From: Egicoccus sp035462025
GTDB lineage: Bacteria; Actinomycetota; Nitriliruptoria; Nitriliruptorales; Nitriliruptoraceae
NCBI GenBank assembly: GCA_035462025.1
Contig: DATHUR010000106.1
Location: 1 to 13,697, forward strand
Direction: 5' to 3'
DNA length: 13,697 nt
Every line of letters starts with the position of its first letter. Within the stretch, counting starts at the first letter, position 1. The notes under the pieces were generated by a model that saw only the letters and a program-made list of their open reading frames with translations, was not told where the DNA came from and made no database searches. The translations under genes and the position numbers were made by a program. This document shows positions 1-7,782 of the stretch, piece by piece.

Positions 1-1370
1 AGGTCGTCGGGCTCGAGCACGATCTCGTCGTCGGTGTCCTCGACCGGCAGGTAGCGGTCGCGGGCGGCGCCGACGGTGTGCAGCGACCCCGCGACCAGGA
101 TGCCGTCGCCCTCGCCGACGACGGTCTCGGCCAGTTCGAGCGCCGCCTCCACCGTGTCGGCCGTCTCGACCGCGGTGCCCGTGCCGTCCCAGACCTCGAC
201 GGCGGCGGCGCGCATGCGCCCCAGGCCGGCGGCACGTGGGGTGTCGACCGTGGTCACGATGACGTGCGAGGCGACGTCGCGGAACTCGCGCAGGATCCCC
301 TCGACGTCCTTGTCGTCGAGGCAGGCGGCGACGAGGACGAGTTCACGGAACCCGAACGACTCGTCGAGCGCCGCGGCCGACGCCCGCGCGCCGTGCGGGT
401 TGTGCGCGCCGTCGAGCACGACCGTGGGATCGCGGTGGACGATCTCGAGGCGGCCGGGGACGACGGCGGCCCCGAGACCGTGGCGGACGATGTCGTCGTC
501 CATGGCCGCATAGCTGTCGCCGGTGAACGCGACGAATGCGGCCAGCGCGAGCGCGGCGTTGCGGGCCTGGTGCGGACCGAACAGCGGCAGCAGGATGTCG
601 TCGACGGTGCGTTCGCCGACCCGCAGGCTCAGCAGCTGACCGCCGACCGCGACGCGCCGGTCGACGACCTCGAAGTGTTCGTCGGCGAGCCACAGCGTCG
701 CGCCGGCACGGTCGGCGGCCGCCGCGATCACCTCGGCGACCTCGGGCTGTTGCGGGGCCGAGACGACGTGCGAGCCGGGCTTGATGATCCCGGCCTTCTC
801 GGTCGCGATCTCGGCCGGCGTGCCGCCGAGCTGAGGGTGGTCGAGGTCGATCTCGTTGATGACCGCCACCTCGCCACGGACGAGGTTGGTCGCGTCCCAC
901 AGCCCGCCCATGCCGACCTCGAAGATCCCGACGTCGACCGGAACGTCGGCGAACCACCAGTACGCCATCGCGGTCAGCTGCTCGAAGTAGGTCACCTGGT
1001 CGGCATCGGGGCCGGTCGCCTCGCGGGCGGCCTGGTCGAGCAGCTCGGTCAGCACGGCCACCTCGTCGTGGACCTCGGCGAACCGGGCCTCGGAGATGGG
1101 ACGGCCCGCAAGCGAGAGACGCTCACGCACGGTCTGCAGGTGCGGCGAGGTGTAGGTGCCCGCGGACAGGCCTGCCGCCGAGCACAGCGCCCCGAGCATG
1201 CGGACCACCGAGCCCTTGCCGTTGGTGCCCGTGACGTGGATCGACGGGTAGGCGAGCTGCGGGTCCCCGAGCAGTTGCGCGAGCCGGGTGATCCGGGACA
1301 GGTCGGCAACCATGCGTCCGGGGCCACGGGCGCCCAGCGCCTCGAGGGCGCGGGCGTAGTCGGGGTCCAT
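1..1370 (-). CDS. folC: Folylpolyglutamate synthase / dihydrofolate synthase (partial, C-terminus off the left edge)
   Basis: FolC adds glutamate to folates, and in many bacteria also to dihydropteroate, in an ATP-dependent ligase reaction in the cytoplasm. The frame is open from an ATG at 1370 to the window edge, giving 456 codons with no stop. The Mur-ligase-type P-loop HVTGTNGKGS lies at residues 45-54. Further on come YFEQLTAMAY, EVGMGGLWDATN (the usual family form is GLGGRLDATN) and LDGAHNPHGA, the signature that starts the C-terminal domain. The chosen start gives the normal short leader of about 45 residues before the P-loop. A second in-frame Met at residue 20 is less likely because it would cut the first helix. 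With 456 codons already present, the protein is nearly complete and only a short tail is missing. It follows the desaturase on the same strand with a 65-bp gap that holds a hairpin. Pairing with valS upstream is common in bacteria; here two genes lie between them. The family is certain; dual activity cannot be decided from sequence. Confidence 0.96.
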   Translation of the reverse strand, partial: MDPDYARALEALGARGPGRMVADLSRITRLAQLLGDPQLAYPSIHVTGTNGKGSVVRMLGALCSAAGLSAGTYTSPHLQTVRERLSLAGRPISEARFAEVHDEVAVLTELLDQAAREATGPDADQVTYFEQLTAMAYWWFADVPVDVGIFEVGMGGLWDATNLVRGEVAVINEIDLDHPQLGGTPAEIATEKAGIIKPGSHVVSAPQQPEVAEVIAAAADRAGATLWLADEHFEVVDRRVAVGGQLLSLRVGERTVDDILLPLFGPHQARNAALALAAFVAFTGDSYAAMDDDIVRHGLGAAVVPGRLEIVHRDPTVVLDGAHNPHGARASAAALDESFGFRELVLVAACLDDKDVEGILREFRDVASHVIVTTVDTPRAAGLGRMRAAAVEVWDGTGTAVETADTVEAALELAETVVGEGDGILVAGSLHTVGAARDRYLPVEDTDDEIVLEPDD

Positions 1371-1384
1371 CGGGGTCACGGGCG

Positions 1385-1419
1385 GCCTCGGCTGGCGGGC
1401 AGGGATACCCGGCCGAGGC
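1385..1419 (-). terminator. Hairpin between the desaturase gene and folC
   Basis: GCCTCGGC at 1385-1392 pairs with GCCGAGGC at 1412-1419. The stem extends inward by three further positions, one of which is a mismatch when read on the minus strand. It starts 16 nt after the desaturase stop and ends 14 nt before the folC start. There is no T-run, as is usual for stem-only terminators in high-GC actinobacteria. It may end or attenuate the desaturase transcript. Because it sits close to the folC start, it could also affect folC translation. Confidence 0.45.
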
Positions 1420-1435
1420 TAGTGCGTGTCCCGGC

Positions 1436-2383
1436 CTAGCTCGTCGGCCCGGCGGCCACCGCCGCGGCCGCCTCGCGCTCGGCCCTGGCGGCCCGCTTCT
1501 CCTCGTAGCGGGTGGCGAGTTCGTCGAGACCGGTGAGGAATCCGGCGAGCTGCTCGCGGGCCTGTTCGGCGGCCTCGTCGAGGCCTTCGAGCTCGAAGAT
1601 CTTCCAGTGGCGCAGCAACGGCCAGACGACCTCGTCGTGATGGACGCGCAGGTCGTAGATGCCGGCCTTGGCGATCTCGACCGACTTGCGCTGGAAGTTG
1701 CGCATCCCGGCGCCGGGCATCTCGAAGCCCATCACCTCGGCGGCGATGGCCTCGACCGCACGCGACGCATCGAGGTGCAGCGAGGCGGTCAGCAGGTTGC
1801 GGTAGAAGATCATGTGCAGGTTCTCGTCCTTCGAGATCCGCGCCATGATCTTGTCGGCGACCGGGTCGGCCGAGTAACGCCCGGTGTTTCGGTGGCTGAT
1901 GCGGGTCGCCAACTCCTGGAACGACACGTACGCCATGCCGCGCAGGGTGTCCTTGCCGTCCTTGTCGTAGCCGGTCATGACCTGCTGCATGCGGCCGCGT
2001 TCGAGTTCGACCGGGTCGAGTGCGCGGGTGACGACGAGGTAGTCCCGCAGCACGATCGAGTGGCGGCCCTCCTCGGCGGTCCAGCGGTGGACCCAGTTGA
2101 TCCAGGCGCCGTCGCCGTGGCCGAACATCGCGTGGATCTCGCGGTGGTAGCTCGGCAGGTTGTCCTCGGTGAGCAGGTTCACCTCGAACGCGGTCTGGGC
2201 CACCCCGGTCAGCCGCGACTGGTCGGGCGTCCACGGGTCCTTGTCGAAGTCGCGACCCACCGAGTACGGGATGTAGTCGTGCGGGAACCACTCCTCGGCG
2301 ATCTTCTCGTGCCGGAGGAGTTCCTCCTCGGCGACCGGTTCGAGTTCGGCGAGCAGGTCCTGGTCGGTGAGGCGCACAGCCAT
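1436..2383 (-). CDS. Soluble acyl-ACP desaturase (stearoyl-ACP / DesA type, di-iron)
   Basis: This protein belongs to the plant-type soluble acyl-ACP desaturases (fatty acid desaturase type 2), which introduce a cis double bond into acyl chains carried on ACP, using O2 and reduced ferredoxin. It has 315 residues and no membrane segment. All six di-iron ligands expected from the castor enzyme can be placed: E73 in TEDNLPSYH, E105 and H108 in WTAEEGRH, E157 in FQELATRISHRNTGR, and E187 and H190 in KDENLH. The SHRNTGR stretch is a strong family marker. The C-terminus is an Ala/Glu/Arg-rich helix ending in a short Ala-rich tail. The ATG at 2383 has a GAAGG ribosome site 8 nt upstream. The gene stands 73 bp after the YwiC-like gene, and a possible operator lies in that gap, so it may have its own promoter. 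Mycobacterial DesA1/DesA2 are family members. Double-bond position and substrate chain length cannot be read from sequence. Confidence 0.93.
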   Translation of the reverse strand: MAVRLTDQDLLAELEPVAEEELLRHEKIAEEWFPHDYIPYSVGRDFDKDPWTPDQSRLTGVAQTAFEVNLLTEDNLPSYHREIHAMFGHGDGAWINWVHRWTAEEGRHSIVLRDYLVVTRALDPVELERGRMQQVMTGYDKDGKDTLRGMAYVSFQELATRISHRNTGRYSADPVADKIMARISKDENLHMIFYRNLLTASLHLDASRAVEAIAAEVMGFEMPGAGMRNFQRKSVEIAKAGIYDLRVHHDEVVWPLLRHWKIFELEGLDEAAEQAREQLAGFLTGLDELATRYEEKRAARAEREAAAAVAAGPTS

Positions 2384-2426
2384 GCGAGAAACCTTCGGGG
2401 TGGTGGCGTCGGCGATCAGCTACGCA

Positions 2427-2449
2427 ACCGTAACCTACGAATCGGTAAC
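2427..2449. promoter_or_regulatory. Candidate operator upstream of the desaturase gene
   Basis: In the short gap upstream of the desaturase start lies GTAACC (2430-2435), then 8 nt, then GGTAAC (2444-2449). This is an inverted repeat with 5 of 6 positions matching, nested in ACCG...CGGT (2427-2430 / 2443-2446). The stretch is AT-richer than its surroundings. Fatty-acid desaturase genes are often controlled by TetR- or GntR-type repressors that bind such short palindromes. No regulator gene is in the window, so the assignment is an inference from position and symmetry. Confidence 0.3.
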
Positions 2450-2456
2450 TTGCTGG

Positions 2457-3239
2457 TCACGTCCCGACCAGGGTGACGACCAGCACACCGGCCGACGCCA
2501 CGATCTCGCCGACGCCGACCACGACCGGACGCAGCGGCCGTGCCCGGCGCGCGTTGACGGCCGGGCCGATGAAGGCGCGCGCGACCAGCACGCCCCACAC
2601 GGCGACCAACCCCCAGCCCTGACGGCCCGCGGCGGCCAGCCACACCGCACCGAGCAGTCCGGCCGCGTGGTAGCCGACCGAGGCGAGCACGTACGGGCGG
2701 CGTCCGCGCTCCCGGATCATGGTCTTGACGTACAGGACCGTGCCGAGGAAGTACGCCGTCAGCACCCCGGTCGCGACCCACAGGGCCGCCCAGCTCCCGG
2801 CGGCCTCGCCGCCACCGCCCGCGTCGAAGGCCACCGGTGCCATCAGGCAGGCCGCCACGACCGTGACCGCGTCGTTGCGCAGCGAGCGTTCGGCGCCATG
2901 GAAGGTCCACCACAGGCTCGCGGCAAGCAGCGGGAGGAATGCGGGGAGCCAGCGCGCCAGGTGCGGCGCCGCCAGCAGGGTCGTCAGGCCGAGCGGCGAG
3001 GCGATCGCCAGGTAGGTCAGCACCGGCGGCAGATGACGACGCCGGCGACGGGCGCGCAACCACCGGCCCGTCGCGTGGAAGGCGAGGTAGCCCACGAGCC
3101 AGAACAGCGTGAGCGGCAGGTGGACCCAGGCGACGCCGGCGAGCACGATGCCGGCCGTCGGCGGCAGCAGGAGCATCGCCCACGCGCCGTGCTGGCTCGG
3201 CGTCCAGCCGGGCGCTCGCTCTCGCCGAGCAGGGGTCAG
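2457..3239 (-). CDS. YwiC-like integral membrane protein, likely CTG start
   Basis: This is a multi-pass inner-membrane protein of the YwiC-like family, whose function is unknown. The family's N-terminal signature is present as GWTPSQHGAWAM (residues 11-22 in the start chosen here), followed by about six to eight hydrophobic segments separated by short Arg-rich loops such as RARRRRR. It also has NDAVTVVAACLMAPVAF and YVKTMIRERGRRPY, the latter in a cytosolic loop. The first ATG (3176) lies inside the signature and would remove most of it. No ATG, GTG or TTG occurs in frame upstream for at least 240 nt. The CTG at 3239 overlaps the valS stop as CTGA and has GGAGG four bases upstream (3248-3244), so I take it as the start, giving 260 residues. 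This would be translationally coupled to valS. The product and frame are clear; the exact start is less so. Confidence 0.75.
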   Translation of the reverse strand: MTPARRERAPGWTPSQHGAWAMLLLPPTAGIVLAGVAWVHLPLTLFWLVGYLAFHATGRWLRARRRRRHLPPVLTYLAIASPLGLTTLLAAPHLARWLPAFLPLLAASLWWTFHGAERSLRNDAVTVVAACLMAPVAFDAGGGGEAAGSWAALWVATGVLTAYFLGTVLYVKTMIRERGRRPYVLASVGYHAAGLLGAVWLAAAGRQGWGLVAVWGVLVARAFIGPAVNARRARPLRPVVVGVGEIVASAGVLVVTLVGT

Positions 3240-5893
3240 AGTGCCTCCAGTGCGTCGACCTGTTCGCGGAGCTGGGCGATCTGGTCGAGCAGTTCGGCGC
3301 GGCGGGCGCGTTCGCGTTCGACCACCTCGGCCGGGGCACGCGCGACGAACGAGTCGTTGGCCAACTTGCCCTCGACGCGCTGCAGTTCGCCCTCGGCCCG
3401 GGCCAGTTCCTTGGTGAGGCGGGCGAGTTCGGCGTCGACGTCGATCAGTCCGGCCAACTCGACCTGACAGCTGCCGCCGCCGAACACGATCGTCGAGGTG
3501 CCCGGCCGGTCCTCGATGGCGTCGACGAACGTCAACCCGGACAGGCCGGCGAGCGCCTCGACCATCGTCGCCTGGGCCTGCAGCAGGTCGCGGTGCCCGC
3601 TGGCGATCGTGACGGGGAAGCGCGCCTTGGGCGGGATGTCGTTCTGCGAGCGGAACTTGCGCACCTCGGTGACCACGTCCTGCAGAACGGCGAAGTCGCG
3701 TTCGGCGTCGTCATCGAGGGTGTCACGCCCCTGCGGCCACTGGGCGACCATCAGCGACGCGCGCCCGCCGGGCGAGGTGGTGAGCGCCCGCCACAGCACC
3801 TCGGTGACGAACGGCATCACGGGCGAGAGCAGTCGCAGCAGGTCGTCGAGCACGACGGCGAGGACGGCGCGGGCGGTCGCCGCGGCGTCGGGGTCGTCGC
3901 CGTACAGGCGCACCTTGGCGGCCTCGAGGTACCAGTCGGCGAGTTCGTCCCAGGCGAAGTGGTACAGCCCGCGGCACACCACCGACCACTCGTAGGCGTC
4001 GTAGGCCGCATCGACCTCGGCGCGCACCGACTCGAGCCGCGAGAGGATCCAGCGGTCCTCGAGCGTCAGCGCGTCCGCGTGGGGCAGGTCGCCGGGCTCG
4101 GTCCCTTCGAGCCGCTGGAGCGCGAACGAGCCCACGTTCCACAACTTGTTCGTGAACCGCTTCGCGCCCTCGACCCACTCCTCGGCGAGCGGCACGTCGA
4201 CGCCGGGGGCGGCCGAGCGCAGCAGCGCGAAGCGGGTCGCGTCGGCGCCGTACTTGTCGATCAGGTACAGCGGGTCGATCACGTTGCCGAACGACTTCGA
4301 CATCTTCTTGCCGAACTCGTCGCGGACGAGGCCGTGGTTGTGCACCACCCGGAAGGGCACCTCGTCGTGCAGCCACAGGCTGATCATCAGCATGCGGCTG
4401 ACCCAGAAGGTGTTGATGTCGTAGCCGGTGACCAGGACCGAGGTCGGGAACCAGGTGGCGAGTTCGGGGGTGTGAGAGTCCGGCCCCTCCCAGCCCATCG
4501 TCGTGAACGGCCACAGCTGCGAGGAGAACCACGTGTCGAGGACGTCCTCGTCCTGCCGCCAGCCCTCACGGTCGATGTCGGTGCGTGACACCTCGATCTC
4601 GCCGTCGGGGCCGTACCAGGCCGGGATGCGGTGGCCCCACCAGATCTGGCGCGAGATGCACCAGTCGTGCAGGTTGTCGAGCCACTCGAGGAACAGCTTC
4701 GTGCGGCTCTCGGGCACGAACACGGTGCGCCCGTCACGCACGGCCTGCGCGGCCTTCTCCGCCAGCGGCCGCACCGAGACGAACCACTGATCCGACAGGC
4801 GCGGCTCGACCGCGGTCTTGCAGCGCTCGCAGTGTCCGACGGCGTGCTCGTGGGCCTCGACACCGACGAGCAGGCCGGCCTCGTCGAGTGCGTCGCGGAC
4901 CGCGCGGCGGGCCTCGAAGCGGTCGAGACCGGCGAACCGCTCCCCCACCACGTCGGTCAGTCGCGCGTCGTCGTCCATGATGTCGATCATGGGCAGGTCG
5001 TGGCGCTGCGCGATCGCGTAGTCGTTGGGGTCGTGGGCCGGGGTGATCTTGACCGCACCGGACCCGAACTCGGGGTCGACGTAGTCGTCGGCGACGATCG
5101 CGAACGTGCGGTCCTGGAACGGGTGGCGCACCTCGCGGCCGACCAGGTCGGCGTAGCGCTCGTCGTCGGGATGCACGGCGATCGCGGTGTCGCCGAGCAT
5201 CGTCTCGGCCCGCGTCGTCGCCACCTCGATGTAGCCGTCGCCATCGGCGCCTGGCGTGGTGGGGTCGGTGGGAACGAGCGGGTAGCGGAACCGCAGCAGT
5301 TCGCCCTGGGTGTCGGCGTGCTCGACCTCGATGTCCGACAGGGCGGTGCGGCAGCGCGGGCACCAGTTGATCAGCCGGTTGCCGCGGTAGATCAGCCCCT
5401 GCTCGTACAGCGAGACGAACACCTCACGCACGGCGTTCGAGCGCGTCTCGTCGAACGTGAACGCCTCGCGCTCCCAGTCGCACGAGGCACCGAGCCGGCG
5501 CAACTGCTGCAGGATGGTGCCGCCCGACTCCTCGCGCCACTGCCAGGTCCGCTCGACGAAGGCCTCGCGACCGAGTTCGTGACGGTCCGTGCCCTCGCCG
5601 GCGAGCTGCTTCTCGACCACGTTCTGGGTCGCGATGCCGGCATGGTCGGTGCCGGGGATCCAGACCGCATTCCGGCCCTGCATCCGCGCCCGCCGGATCA
5701 ACACGTCCTGGATGCCGTTGTCCAGCGCGTGCCCGATGTGCAGCGACCCCGTGACGTTCGGTGGCGGGATCACGATCGAGTACGGCTCGCCGTCGGCTTC
5801 CGGATCGGCGTGGAACAGGCCGGCGCCGACCCAGTCGGCGTAGAGGTCGGACTCGACGGCCGCGGGGTCGTAGGCCTTGGACAACTCGGTCAC
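3236..5893 (-). CDS. valS: Valyl-tRNA synthetase (class I)
   Basis: ValS charges tRNA-Val with valine in the cytoplasm and removes mischarged threonine in its editing domain. The 885-residue product has PPPNVTGSLHIGHAL with the HIGH motif at 52-55, and WIPGTDHAGIATQ, which is typical of ValRS rather than IleRS or LeuRS. Cys pairs in NWCPRC (about 177) and HCERC (about 353) look zinc-binding. TTRAETMLGD (about 226) belongs to the CP1 editing domain. HDWCISRQIWWGHRIPAWY follows, and KMSKS is at 530-534. The last 65 residues form the C-terminal coiled-coil arm, rich in Glu, Arg and Leu. The frame is open upstream to 6505, but homology begins at MTELSKAYDP, so the GTG at 5893 is the start; its ribosome site is weak. 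The upstream gap of 116 bp has no T-box features that I can see. The stop overlaps the proposed CTG start of the YwiC-like gene. Confidence 0.97.
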   Translation of the reverse strand: MTELSKAYDPAAVESDLYADWVGAGLFHADPEADGEPYSIVIPPPNVTGSLHIGHALDNGIQDVLIRRARMQGRNAVWIPGTDHAGIATQNVVEKQLAGEGTDRHELGREAFVERTWQWREESGGTILQQLRRLGASCDWEREAFTFDETRSNAVREVFVSLYEQGLIYRGNRLINWCPRCRTALSDIEVEHADTQGELLRFRYPLVPTDPTTPGADGDGYIEVATTRAETMLGDTAIAVHPDDERYADLVGREVRHPFQDRTFAIVADDYVDPEFGSGAVKITPAHDPNDYAIAQRHDLPMIDIMDDDARLTDVVGERFAGLDRFEARRAVRDALDEAGLLVGVEAHEHAVGHCERCKTAVEPRLSDQWFVSVRPLAEKAAQAVRDGRTVFVPESRTKLFLEWLDNLHDWCISRQIWWGHRIPAWYGPDGEIEVSRTDIDREGWRQDEDVLDTWFSSQLWPFTTMGWEGPDSHTPELATWFPTSVLVTGYDINTFWVSRMLMISLWLHDEVPFRVVHNHGLVRDEFGKKMSKSFGNVIDPLYLIDKYGADATRFALLRSAAPGVDVPLAEEWVEGAKRFTNKLWNVGSFALQRLEGTEPGDLPHADALTLEDRWILSRLESVRAEVDAAYDAYEWSVVCRGLYHFAWDELADWYLEAAKVRLYGDDPDAAATARAVLAVVLDDLLRLLSPVMPFVTEVLWRALTTSPGGRASLMVAQWPQGRDTLDDDAERDFAVLQDVVTEVRKFRSQNDIPPKARFPVTIASGHRDLLQAQATMVEALAGLSGLTFVDAIEDRPGTSTIVFGGGSCQVELAGLIDVDAELARLTKELARAEGELQRVEGKLANDSFVARAPAEVVERERARRAELLDQIAQLREQVDALEAL

Positions 5894-6009
5894 GGCGGCA
5901 GGCTTTCGGCAGGCTCGACAGGTCGGGGGTGGCGCCGACGGCGCGCGTCCGGCCGAGCGTAGCGACGGCGGCACGGTGGGCCCCGGGGGGAGAGCGCCGA
6001 CAACCGACC

Positions 6010-6699
6010 TCAGCCCGTGGTCGTCGCGTCGCCCTCCCACACCGGTGCCGGCCACGCCGGCACCTCGTCGGCCCAGACGCGCGGGGGCGCCGAACCGTCG
6101 GCCGGTACCACGAGCAGACGCCCCGCCGAGTCGACCATCGCGATCCACGCACCGTCGGCGCTGAGGGCCGAACTCTGGACCGTGTACCGCTCGGGTGCCT
6201 CGACCTGCCACAGCACCCGGTCCGAGCCGATCTCGCGCACGGTCAGCGTGCCGTCGTCCCGCTCGGACCACGCCGCATCGGGGATCGGGTCGTGACCGGC
6301 CGGGTCGCGCTCGGCGGCCAGCCATCCGGTGGCGCGGCCGTCGTCGGGATCGAGCGTGCGCAACCGCTCCCCCGTCTCCCAGGTCCGCACGACCAGGTCG
6401 CCGTCGCTCCAGCGGACCACCTCGCCGCCAGCGGCCGAGCACCACGGCGTGGTGACCTCGCCGGACGGGCGGGCGATGTTCACGCACGCCTCGTCGCCGT
6501 CCCACGCCATCCAGGCCACCGCCGTCGACGGACCGTCCGACGGCTGCGCGGCCAGCGTCGCGAGCTCGGGCGGACGCTGGACGCCGAAGACGACCACGAG
6601 CACGACCGTGACGACCACGAGGACGGCGGCAGCGACGAGCAGCACCCGGCTGCGCTGGTCGCTGCCGTCACGTGTGGGAACCTGGGTCGGGGTCATCAT
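6010..6699 (-). CDS. Single-pass membrane-anchored protein of unknown function, propeller-like outer domain
   Basis: I do not recognise a named family. The 229-residue protein has a short polar N-terminus with Arg near the membrane, one strongly hydrophobic segment (about 19-40, mostly Val/Leu/Ala), and an outside domain of about 190 residues. That domain is rich in Trp, Asp and Gly, with short strand-like units such as VVRWSDGDLVVRTW, LTVREIGSDRVLWQV and ALSADGAWIAMVDSAGRLLVV. These resemble WD40- or PD40-type beta-propeller blades, though there are too few for a full propeller. Two Cys (in EACVN and PWCSA) could form a disulfide outside the cell. The start is the ATG at 6699, which overlaps the upstream DUF2157 stop as ATGA, so the two genes are very likely translated together. 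The frame continues open upstream to 6984, but that part is a shadow of the DUF2157 gene. Confidence 0.82.
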   Translation of the reverse strand: MMTPTQVPTRDGSDQRSRVLLVAAAVLVVVTVVLVVVFGVQRPPELATLAAQPSDGPSTAVAWMAWDGDEACVNIARPSGEVTTPWCSAAGGEVVRWSDGDLVVRTWETGERLRTLDPDDGRATGWLAAERDPAGHDPIPDAAWSERDDGTLTVREIGSDRVLWQVEAPERYTVQSSALSADGAWIAMVDSAGRLLVVPADGSAPPRVWADEVPAWPAPVWEGDATTTG

Positions 6700-7682
6700 G
6701 CGACCTTCCGCGCGGAGGAGGAGGCCGGCGGCGGCGGTTCGGCGCCGTCGCCCATCTCGCGGCGTGCCCGGCCGAGACCGACCGCGAGCAGGACGAGCAG
6801 GAGACCGACGACGAGCATCGTCGCCGGGGCGCCGATGGCGTCGCCGAACCAGGTGAAGACGAGGCGCGGCAGGATCAGGAACAGCCCGACGGCGCCGACG
6901 GCCAGCAGGTGCAGCGCGTCGGCGCGGATGGCCAGCACGACCAGCGCGGCGGCGAGTGCGACGCCGAGCAGCAGCGTCGCCCACCCGTCACCGTCGGTGA
7001 CCTGGGACGCGAACACGGCGAGCAGGGCACCGGCCGTCTCGGCGACCCGGCGGGGCGGGAGCCAGCCGCCGGCGCCGAGCAGGAACCAGGCGACGCCGAT
7101 CGAGACCGCCGTGAGGCTGTACCACTGGATGTCGGGCGCCTGGGTGGGCAGCGACAGCGTGGTCAGCGCGGTGACGAGCACCGCGACGAGCAGGGCCAGC
7201 TGCGGCAGTGCCCGACGGCGGACGAGGTAGAGCGGCAGGGCGGCGGCGGTGCTGACCGCACCGACGGCGATGCCGACCTCGACGTCGCGCAGATCGACGA
7301 TGTCGCCGGCGACGATCCAGGTCGCCCAGCCCACACCGGCGACCGTGCCGGCGTACAGCACGCTGGCCAGCCGCTGCAGGGGTGGCCGGGCCGCGCGGCG
7401 CAGCGCCGAGCCGGCCCCGAACAGCGCGAACGTGAGCACCAGCACGAGGACGAGCCGGGCAAGCGTGGTGAACTGTTGCCAGAACTCGCCGACGAGCAGC
7501 GCGATCGCCCCCATGGCGAGCGCTGCGCCGACGTAGCCGACCGCTTCCGCGGCGACGGTCCGCCGCGACGGTTCGGTGCCACCGCGGTCACGTTCGAACC
7601 GCACGATCGCGGCGACCTGGTCAGCGCTGACCAGTCCCGCGGCGTGCCAGTCCTGCAGCAGCGTGGTCATGGACTCGCGCAT
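6696..7682 (-). CDS. DUF2157-type polytopic membrane protein
   Basis: This 328-residue protein starts with a soluble helical segment of about 45 residues (LLQDWHAAGLVSADQVAAIVRFE), the usual opening of DUF2157 membrane proteins. About ten hydrophobic segments follow. The C-terminal tail is cytosolic by inference: GRARREMGDGAEPPPP and a Ser/Ala-rich end. The function of the family is unknown. The ATG at 7682 has GAGAGGT about 5 nt upstream on the minus strand, better than the second Met at residue 5. The gene overlaps the anchored-protein gene downstream by 4 bp (ATGA), suggesting a membrane pair. It begins 100 bp after the dehydratase stop, a gap that contains a small palindrome. The family call rests on the N-terminal pattern and general topology, recalled rather than searched. 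Confidence 0.8.
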   Translation of the reverse strand: MRESMTTLLQDWHAAGLVSADQVAAIVRFERDRGGTEPSRRTVAAEAVGYVGAALAMGAIALLVGEFWQQFTTLARLVLVLVLTFALFGAGSALRRAARPPLQRLASVLYAGTVAGVGWATWIVAGDIVDLRDVEVGIAVGAVSTAAALPLYLVRRRALPQLALLVAVLVTALTTLSLPTQAPDIQWYSLTAVSIGVAWFLLGAGGWLPPRRVAETAGALLAVFASQVTDGDGWATLLLGVALAAALVVLAIRADALHLLAVGAVGLFLILPRLVFTWFGDAIGAPATMLVVGLLLVLLAVGLGRARREMGDGAEPPPPASSSARKVA

Positions 7683-7748
7683 GGCGCACCTCTCGGATCA
7701 AAACGCTCCGTCGCGTCGATCGTCCCTCATCGGCCACCGCCGGGACAG

Positions 7749-7762
7749 AGGGGAATGCCCCT
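7749..7762. promoter_or_regulatory. Small palindrome upstream of the DUF2157 gene
   Basis: AGGGG (7749-7753), four bases, then CCCCT (7758-7762) form a perfect 5-bp inverted repeat. It lies 20 nt past the dehydratase stop and 66 nt before the DUF2157 start. It could be a weak terminator stem for the clpX-dehydratase transcript, or an operator for the envelope gene pair. Its small size makes chance possible in DNA this GC-rich. Confidence 0.25.
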
Positions 7763-7782
7763 ACGCACCGTCGGGTCGGCGC

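Noticed and set aside
78..1439. Long plus-strand open frame opposite folC (453 codons), with similar frames opposite the desaturase, valS, the DUF2157 gene, the dehydratase and clpX
   Set aside because: They mirror the codon pattern of the real genes on the other strand, are Arg/Val/Asp/Gly-rich with no recognisable motifs, and overlap genes with full catalytic signatures. They are high-GC antisense shadows.
5894..6009. T-box or other riboswitch in the valS leader
   Set aside because: The 116-bp gap is short and I see no T-box consensus or specifier stem; only short GC-rich stems are present.
5894..6505. N-terminal extension of valS to 6505
   Set aside because: The extension is a shadow of the anchored-protein gene in another frame; ValRS homology begins at the GTG at 5893.
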